Below, piece by piece: positions 59,409-64,000 of a DNA stretch of 64,000 nt. Below the pieces are notes generated by a model. It ran no database searches and was not told the origin of the DNA. It worked only from the letters and a program-made list of their open reading frames with translations. Made by a program: the position numbers and the translations under genes. This stretch comes from Reichenbachiella carrageenanivorans (GTDB lineage Bacteria > Bacteroidota > Bacteroidia > Cytophagales > Cyclobacteriaceae), in the NCBI RefSeq assembly GCF_025639805.1, contig NZ_CP106735.1, positions 62,001-126,000 of the forward strand, read 5' to 3'. Every line of letters starts with the position of its first letter. The stretch's first letter is position 1.

Positions 59409-61250
59409 TTAACGGGACGAAGGTATCGGATTCTTAGTCTTTTTGAATCCTAGATAGCCAATATTTATCCCAAAGAAAGCAGGAATATAGGTACTCGTTT
59501 GATTCACATCTGTGAAATATGGATCATAAGTAGTCCCGCTATAATTTGGTGTATAGTTGCGCACACCTATACCCACGCCGATATACACATCGATTGTAAA
59601 ACCTGCGTTGGCGGGGTCTTTGAGCCACCTATCACCTATAAAAAAACCATAATAATATCTATTTTCCTGAGCGGACGCGTCTCTAGTAGCCAGTGTACCG
59701 CCCTCACTCACATGAACCGAATGCTTGAGAAAATCCGCCCCAATCAGATGACCAAAATAAAACATGCCCAAAGTCTCGTCTTTGCTATAAAACTTCTGAC
59801 GCACTTTTAAGCTCGACCCTGTGGTAAACAACTCGCCTGTAGCCACTTGGTCATGCTTTTCAAAAAATGGATCTCTATGATAAGTATAGATCAGCTCATA
59901 CCCTTGCCGCTCTTGGAGGTAATACTCTACAGCCAACGGCATGTAGCCAAATAGCGAATAGAGCGGATTGCTCCCAAAAATCACCCCTTTGTATTCGTTG
60001 ATCCTAGAGGTAAAGTATCTCGATTTTTTGTTTTTAAATTTATAATCGGGCTTGTCATATTCCTGACTATTGGCTTGCTGTACAAAGTCTTCACTTTTCA
60101 TAAACACGGGATTGCTGTCTCCATATACTGGCAAATATGTCCCTGCTACTTCTCCATTTTTTTTATAAAGTGTCCATTCTCCTACTCGCTTGCCCTGCAC
60201 GAGTTCTCCCTTCATTTTGATATCACCATTGAGGTAATAGCCTTCATAGGCTCCTCTACCTTGGTCGTCAAAAAAGGCAGTACCTTCTACATTGCCTTCC
60301 TCATCATAGTAGGTCCAATTACCCGTATTGACATCTCCCTTGAACTGCCCTGTCACCTTCAGGTTTCCACTGATATAATACTCTTTATATGCACCAGTGC
60401 CTTTGTCGAACTCACCGACTCCCTTGGTCTGACCCGATTCGTAAAACATCTTCCAATACCCGTCCTTGATTCCATTTTTTTGCAGCCCTTCTGCACTTTT
60501 GGCTCCGTCGGGATAGTAATAAATCCAGTTGCCCAAGGTTTGGCCTTTTTCATAACCTCCTTCTGCGGATACCTTCCCGTTTTTATAAAAATACTTCCAA
60601 GGACCTGTTTTTAAGCCCTGTTTAAAATATCCTTCGGCTTGCTTCTCCCCAGTTTCAAAATAATACACCCATAAGCTGTCACTCTTACCAGCCTTATTGA
60701 GCCCTTTCATTTTCAATTGACCCGACACGTAAAATTCCTGATAGATCCCACTCCCGTTTTTAAAGTTGGTCTGTGCCTTCAGTCCGCCACCTTCGTAGTA
60801 GTAGCGCCAGAGGCCTGCTTTCACTTCATGGTCGTACTGTCCCTTGCTTTTGAGGCTGCCAGCTTCATAATAATACGACCACTCGCCTCCTTTTTTACCA
60901 TCCGACAGTATTCCTTCAGATCGTAGGTTTCCATTTTCAAAATAATCTGACCAAATACCCTCTGTTCGTCCTTCGAGAAAAGAACCTGTTTGTCTGATTT
61001 TCCCATTTTCGAAATAATAAACCCAATCACCCGTGGCTTTATTGTCGATATAATAACCCTCCGATTTTTTGATTCCTGAGAGGTAAAAAGAAGTATATGA
61101 TCCATTGAGTTGATTAGAAATGGTATCTCCCACTGTAAACACTTCCTTCACCACGGTCTTTTCCTGATCGTAATACGTACGCACTGCTACACCCTGTGCC
61201 ATCGCTGAACCACTGATGATTATGAAACCTATGTATAGAAATATCTTCAA
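59409..61250 (-). CDS. MORN/YwqK-like repeat protein with C-terminal beta domain
   Basis: A large exported protein built of 14 tandem repeats of about 23 residues (form GxWxYYYENGxLKxxGxY, for example GDWVYYFENGKIRQTGSF and GPWKYFYKNGKVSAEGGY) over residues about 45-400. A 200-residue beta-rich domain follows, with barrel-like strands (GYELIYTYHRDP, MFYFGHLIGADF, FTIDVYIGVGIGVRNY, FFGINIGYLGF). The open frame reaches back to 61391, but that would overlap the dioxygenase gene by 131 bases. A TTG at 61248-61250 begins KIFLYIGFIIISGSAMAQG, an ideal signal peptide, 10 bases after the dioxygenase stop, so this start is preferred. YwqK repeats also occur in putative antitoxins; here no toxin is nearby. 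Confidence 0.75.
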   Translation of the reverse strand: MKIFLYIGFIIISGSAMAQGVAVRTYYDQEKTVVKEVFTVGDTISNQLNGSYTSFYLSGIKKSEGYYIDNKATGDWVYYFENGKIRQTGSFLEGRTEGIWSDYFENGNLRSEGILSDGKKGGEWSYYYEAGSLKSKGQYDHEVKAGLWRYYYEGGGLKAQTNFKNGSGIYQEFYVSGQLKMKGLNKAGKSDSLWVYYFETGEKQAEGYFKQGLKTGPWKYFYKNGKVSAEGGYEKGQTLGNWIYYYPDGAKSAEGLQKNGIKDGYWKMFYESGQTKGVGEFDKGTGAYKEYYISGNLKVTGQFKGDVNTGNWTYYDEEGNVEGTAFFDDQGRGAYEGYYLNGDIKMKGELVQGKRVGEWTLYKKNGEVAGTYLPVYGDSNPVFMKSEDFVQQANSQEYDKPDYKFKNKKSRYFTSRINEYKGVIFGSNPLYSLFGYMPLAVEYYLQERQGYELIYTYHRDPFFEKHDQVATGELFTTGSSLKVRQKFYSKDETLGMFYFGHLIGADFLKHSVHVSEGGTLATRDASAQENRYYYGFFIGDRWLKDPANAGFTIDVYIGVGIGVRNYTPNYSGTTYDPYFTDVNQTSTYIPAFFGINIGYLGFKKTKNPIPSSR

Positions 61251-61260
61251 TCGAATGATG

Positions 61261-62223
61261 CTACTTTTTAAAAATGGTTTCTTCAACCCAATGTTTTCCC
61301 CAGTCGTCTTTTTCTTGCTGACTCCATAGCTGAGGAAAAAAGATAACCCGCTGAAATCTAGGAGGTAAATACTTTTGCCAATTGGTACCACCAGAGGCAG
61401 CGATCACTTCTGGGTCTCGCTGCAAGTACCTAACGGCCGACTTGTAATGTACCAAGCGCCACTGTACATTGGCCAATAAATCAAGTTTTTTCATAGCCGC
61501 TACAATGTCTCCTGCCATTTCACCAGAAGAGTAATTGATCTCATATTTTTTCCAGACATTGGCTTGCTCATATTGTACCGCCAAATGTAAAAATTCATCC
61601 GAATATTTCTGCTCGAATTGCTTGAGCGTCAAGGTTTTTTTACCTGTGGCCAATTCCGTAGCGCCTCTTTTCCAATAGAGATTGTCATACATCTGCTGGA
61701 AATTTCGCATATCCACTTCCGCTCTTTTAGATTCCTCAACCAAGTTTAGCAAATCTGTACATGAAATTTCAAACTTTCTAATTTGTGCCGACTGAAAACC
61801 ACTGGCTGGCAAGAGCGACATGCGAAAATTGAGAAATTGCTTCTGATCCATACCGTCGATCATTACATCAAACGAATCTACCAGATGCAGCAAATAGCGA
61901 TTGATCCTGTTTAGCCGCAAAAGAAACCGATCTGCATCTACGGCATCATCAAAAGCCAGCTGCTCGATCTCGTTGAGAATCAGCTTGAAATACAGCTCAG
62001 TGATTTGATGGTAAATGATGAAAATTTTCTCGTCTGGAAATTGCGTCTTGGGGTTTTGCAAACTAAGCAAAGTATCCAAGTGGATATAATCCCAGTAGGT
62101 TAGATAATCAGCATGCAATAGGCCATCCAAATAGGACGAAAGATCCTGTCCCATGGCTTCATATTTTTTCTCTAGCTGCTGGAGCTGATCCAGTATTTTA
62201 CTATCAAATTTCGGGTTTATCAT
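61261..62223 (-). CDS. Tryptophan 2,3-dioxygenase
   Basis: Heme enzyme opening the indole ring of tryptophan to N-formylkynurenine. The frame runs up to 62274; the ATG at 62221-62223 gives MINPKFDSKILDQL, and a -7 box at 62286-62293 is too close to the longer start, so the shorter one (320 aa) is preferred. Catalytic signatures are present: YIHLDTLLSLQ, H72 in YHQITELYFKLIL, R134 in FRMSLLPASGFQSAQ, and the axial heme ligand H259 in WRLVHYKSAVRYL. ASGGT replaces the usual GTGGS. It is the first gene of a four-gene operon and divergent from a glutaryl-CoA-type dehydrogenase. Confidence 0.88.
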   Translation of the reverse strand: MINPKFDSKILDQLQQLEKKYEAMGQDLSSYLDGLLHADYLTYWDYIHLDTLLSLQNPKTQFPDEKIFIIYHQITELYFKLILNEIEQLAFDDAVDADRFLLRLNRINRYLLHLVDSFDVMIDGMDQKQFLNFRMSLLPASGFQSAQIRKFEISCTDLLNLVEESKRAEVDMRNFQQMYDNLYWKRGATELATGKKTLTLKQFEQKYSDEFLHLAVQYEQANVWKKYEINYSSGEMAGDIVAAMKKLDLLANVQWRLVHYKSAVRYLQRDPEVIAASGGTNWQKYLPPRFQRVIFFPQLWSQQEKDDWGKHWVEETIFKK

Positions 62224-62285
62224 CGGGGTAATATTGTTGTTTAATATTGTAAATTTGGGTTTAATTTTAAACAACCTACTAAGAT

Positions 62286-62293
62286 CAAAAGTA
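62286..62293 (-). promoter_or_regulatory. Possible -7 element for the tryptophan dioxygenase operon
   Basis: TACTTTTG on minus matches TANNTTTG, about 63 bases before the preferred ATG. No -33 TTTG at the right distance. The rest of 62224-62493 is AT-rich without other signals. Confidence 0.35.
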
Positions 62294-62493
62294 ATTTTTG
62301 GACAAAAAAAGGGGAATCTTCACAATACCAAGACCCAATTCCGACACTTTTTCTCCCTGCCGAATCCATGCTATTTCTAATTGATCTAGAAGATATCTAC
62401 AGATTAGCCCTTTCAAATTTCATTATTTGCCAAATGGGTCATATTTTGACCTACGAATGATTAACAAACAACTTTTAAACAACAGCCCATCTT

Positions 62494-63681
62494 ATGAAAT
62501 CCAACTTCACAGACGAATTCGAATCTCCAGATTTTTATCAAATCGATGATTTGCTGACCGAAGAGCACCAAATGATCCGAGGCTCAATACGAGATTTTGT
62601 AAAAAAAGAAATCACTCCCTACATAGAAGACTGGGCCGAAAGAAGCCATTTCGAATATCCGATCGTGAAGAAATTTGGAGAGATCGGCGCCTTTGGGCCA
62701 ACCATCCCAACCCAATATGGTGGGGGTGGGCTTGACTACATTTCCTATGGATTGATCATGCAAGAAATCGAGCGTGGAGACTCTGGCATGCGCTCGACAG
62801 CCTCTGTACAAGGCTCGCTGGTGATGTACCCCATCTACAAGTTTGGCAACGAAGCCCAACGAATGAAATATCTACCTAAACTCGCCTCTGGCGAATGGCT
62901 AGGTTGCTTCGGCCTCACCGAGCCAGACCACGGCTCCAACCCCAGTGGCATGGTCACCCACTACAAAGACATGGGCGACCACTACCTACTAAACGGTGCC
63001 AAAATGTGGATTTCCAATGCACCCAAAGCGGACGTGGCCGTCGTCTGGGCTAAAAACGAAGAAGGCAGAATACACGGTCTGATCGTAGAGCGGGGCATGG
63101 AGGGTTTTTCTACACCCGAGACCCATGGCAAATGGTCGCTACGAGCCAGCACCACAGGTGAACTGGTCTTTGATAATGTGAAAGTGCCCAAAGAGAACCT
63201 ACTGCCCAACAAAAGTGGCCTTGGTGCGCCGATGAAATGTCTAGACTCTGCCAGATACGGTATCGCATGGGGCGCCATAGGCGCGGCGATGGACTGCTAC
63301 GACTCTGCTCGTAGATACTCCCTCGAACGCATCCAATTCGGCAAGCCCATCGGCTCATTCCAGCTCATCCAAAAAAAGCTGTCCGAGATGCTGACCGAGA
63401 TCACCAAAGCACAACTACTCAACTGGAAACTCGGTAAAATGCTAGACGAAGGCAAAGCAACCACCCCGATGATCTCTATGGCCAAGCGCAATGCCGTAGC
63501 CACCGCACTAGACATAGCTCGCGAAGCACGACAGATTCATGGAGGCATGGGGATCACGGGAGAGTTTCCGATGATGCGACACATGATGAATCTCGAATCT
63601 GTGGTAACATACGAAGGCACACACGACATTCACTTACTCATCTTGGGGCATGAGATCACAGGCATTTCAGCGTTTAAATAA
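62494..63681 (+). CDS. Acyl-CoA dehydrogenase, glutaryl-CoA dehydrogenase type
   Basis: A 395-aa flavoenzyme that should oxidise and decarboxylate glutaryl-CoA to crotonyl-CoA in lysine and tryptophan catabolism. Diagnostic points are RSTASVQGSLVMYPI with R100 (glutarate-carboxylate contact), GCFGLTEPDHGSNP (FAD), and the catalytic base E374 in TYEGTHDIHLLILG, which matches the glutaryl-CoA group rather than short- or medium-chain enzymes. It faces the tryptophan dioxygenase gene across 270 bases, which supports a role in aromatic amino-acid breakdown. Its stop is directly adjacent to the stop of the convergent LysM gene. Confidence 0.88.
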   Translation: MKSNFTDEFESPDFYQIDDLLTEEHQMIRGSIRDFVKKEITPYIEDWAERSHFEYPIVKKFGEIGAFGPTIPTQYGGGGLDYISYGLIMQEIERGDSGMRSTASVQGSLVMYPIYKFGNEAQRMKYLPKLASGEWLGCFGLTEPDHGSNPSGMVTHYKDMGDHYLLNGAKMWISNAPKADVAVVWAKNEEGRIHGLIVERGMEGFSTPETHGKWSLRASTTGELVFDNVKVPKENLLPNKSGLGAPMKCLDSARYGIAWGAIGAAMDCYDSARRYSLERIQFGKPIGSFQLIQKKLSEMLTEITKAQLLNWKLGKMLDEGKATTPMISMAKRNAVATALDIAREARQIHGGMGITGEFPMMRHMMNLESVVTYEGTHDIHLLILGHEITGISAFK

Positions 63682-64000
63682 TCAAAATCCATAGCCTTCG
63701 TAACCTTCCGTAAACTCAGTAGGGTCAAAAGTCGGGTTAATCACTACTTTGGAATATTCATACTGTTCGTATAGTCCTTTGTCGTCGATTACCTCCATCT
63801 TCAGCGGAATGTATACCTGAGCATCTATGATTAGATTCAGTTTGGGGGAATAATCGTTGGGGATCTGAATCACCTGACCCGATTTAACGTCTTCATAATC
63901 TTTGATTTTGGGGTTAGCTTCTAGTATCATGTGCGCACTGAGTTTTTTCTGTGCTGCTACATCTTCTATAGACTCACCAGGCTGAATAATATAATCTACT
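63682..64000 (-). CDS. LysM-domain protein, C-terminal part (truncated by window end)
   Basis: The right window edge cuts the 5' part. In frame from base 63999 down: YIIQPGESIEDVAAQKKLSA, then PKIKDYEDVKSGQVIQIPND, which together make one complete LysM peptidoglycan-binding repeat (about 45 residues). About 50 further residues follow (DAQVYIPLKMEVIDD, EQYEYSKVVINPTFDPTEF) and the protein ends EGYEGYGF. That tail recalls the end of lipoprotein-carrier-like DUF1571 proteins of Bacteroidota, but this is only suggestive. An apparent start codon at 63928-63930 is internal to the LysM repeat and should not be used. Confidence 0.65.
   Translation of the reverse strand, partial: VDYIIQPGESIEDVAAQKKLSAHMILEANPKIKDYEDVKSGQVIQIPNDYSPKLNLIIDAQVYIPLKMEVIDDKGLYEQYEYSKVVINPTFDPTEFTEGYEGYGF

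Noticed and set aside
60075..60614. 179-aa open frame on plus within the MORN-repeat gene
   Set aside because: Antisense shadow of regularly repeated codons; no start context or family features.
59409..61250. YwqK repeats read as a toxin-antitoxin antitoxin
   Set aside because: No toxin gene is adjacent and the protein has a signal peptide and barrel-like domain.
63928..63930. ATG start for an 82-aa gene at the right end
   Set aside because: The frame continues upstream to the window edge and completes a LysM repeat, so this ATG is internal.
1..64000. tRNA, rRNA, insertion sequences, phage genes
   Set aside because: None was seen by reading intergenic gaps and coding content; a covariance-model scan was not possible here.

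Overview
The window looks like a chromosomal segment of a marine-type Bacteroidota bacterium, most likely order Cytophagales (Reichenbachiella/Fulvivirga-like). This is inferred from a SusC/SusD pair, many Cys-anchored lipoproteins, a PorX regulator (type IX secretion), LytTR and HisKA_2 two-component proteins, an rplM-rpsI-rpsB-tsf cluster, TANNTTTG-type promoter boxes and the absence of clear Shine-Dalgarno sequences. Base composition is moderately AT-rich throughout. No rRNA, tRNA, CRISPR array, insertion sequence or phage gene was found, and no gene-free stretch exceeds 300 bases.

Layout. 1-4.9 kb: the 3' end of a TonB-dependent receptor with an apparent frameshift, then a signalling block (TPR histidine kinase, LytTR regulator, and a second kinase with a solute-binding sensor). 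5-16 kb, minus strand: glutamate racemase, then nuoH-I-J-K-L-M-N with a long PurF-type amidotransferase as the last gene 8 bases after nuoN. NuoI carries a long Lys/Pro-rich repeat tail. 16-25.8 kb: a tightly packed envelope-glycoconjugate region with a rhomboid-like membrane protein, five glycosyltransferases, a cyclic-peptide-type ABC exporter, and an overlapping pair made of an unknown protein and an HTTM-like membrane protein. 25.8-28.4 kb: ribosomal proteins L13, S9, S2 and EF-Ts. 28.6-34.7 kb: a SusC/SusD nutrient-uptake operon with a third surface lipoprotein. 35-38.7 kb: RluA-type pseudouridine synthase, a PhoB/PhoR-like pair and a membrane-anchored metallopeptidase. 38.9-44.4 kb: recA, valS, alanine dehydrogenase, tsaE. 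44.4-49.7 kb: porX, an HD hydrolase, a free-standing FabZ resembling the FabZ half of the LpxC-FabZ fusion, a small lipoprotein and an aldo/keto reductase. 49.8-57.4 kb: a GH18 chitinase-like lipoprotein, lipoproteins of unknown role, a TerB-like/ABCG fusion transporter and a DUF4421 outer-membrane protein. 57.4-64 kb: an operon running from a tryptophan 2,3-dioxygenase through a 14-repeat MORN/YwqK-like protein to an FAD oxidoreductase and a CoA-binding protein, with a divergent glutaryl-CoA-type dehydrogenase and a LysM protein cut by the window end.

Most genes are core metabolism or translation. The parts most likely to hold something undescribed are the glycosyltransferase/exporter/rhomboid region (16.7-25.8 kb), the NuoI tail, the TerB-ABCG fusion and the MORN-repeat protein in the tryptophan-dioxygenase operon. 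Several genes (murI, nuoI, the HD hydrolase, a glycosyltransferase and the rhomboid-like gene) appear to start at TTG, and rplM, nuoJ and tsaE at GTG.
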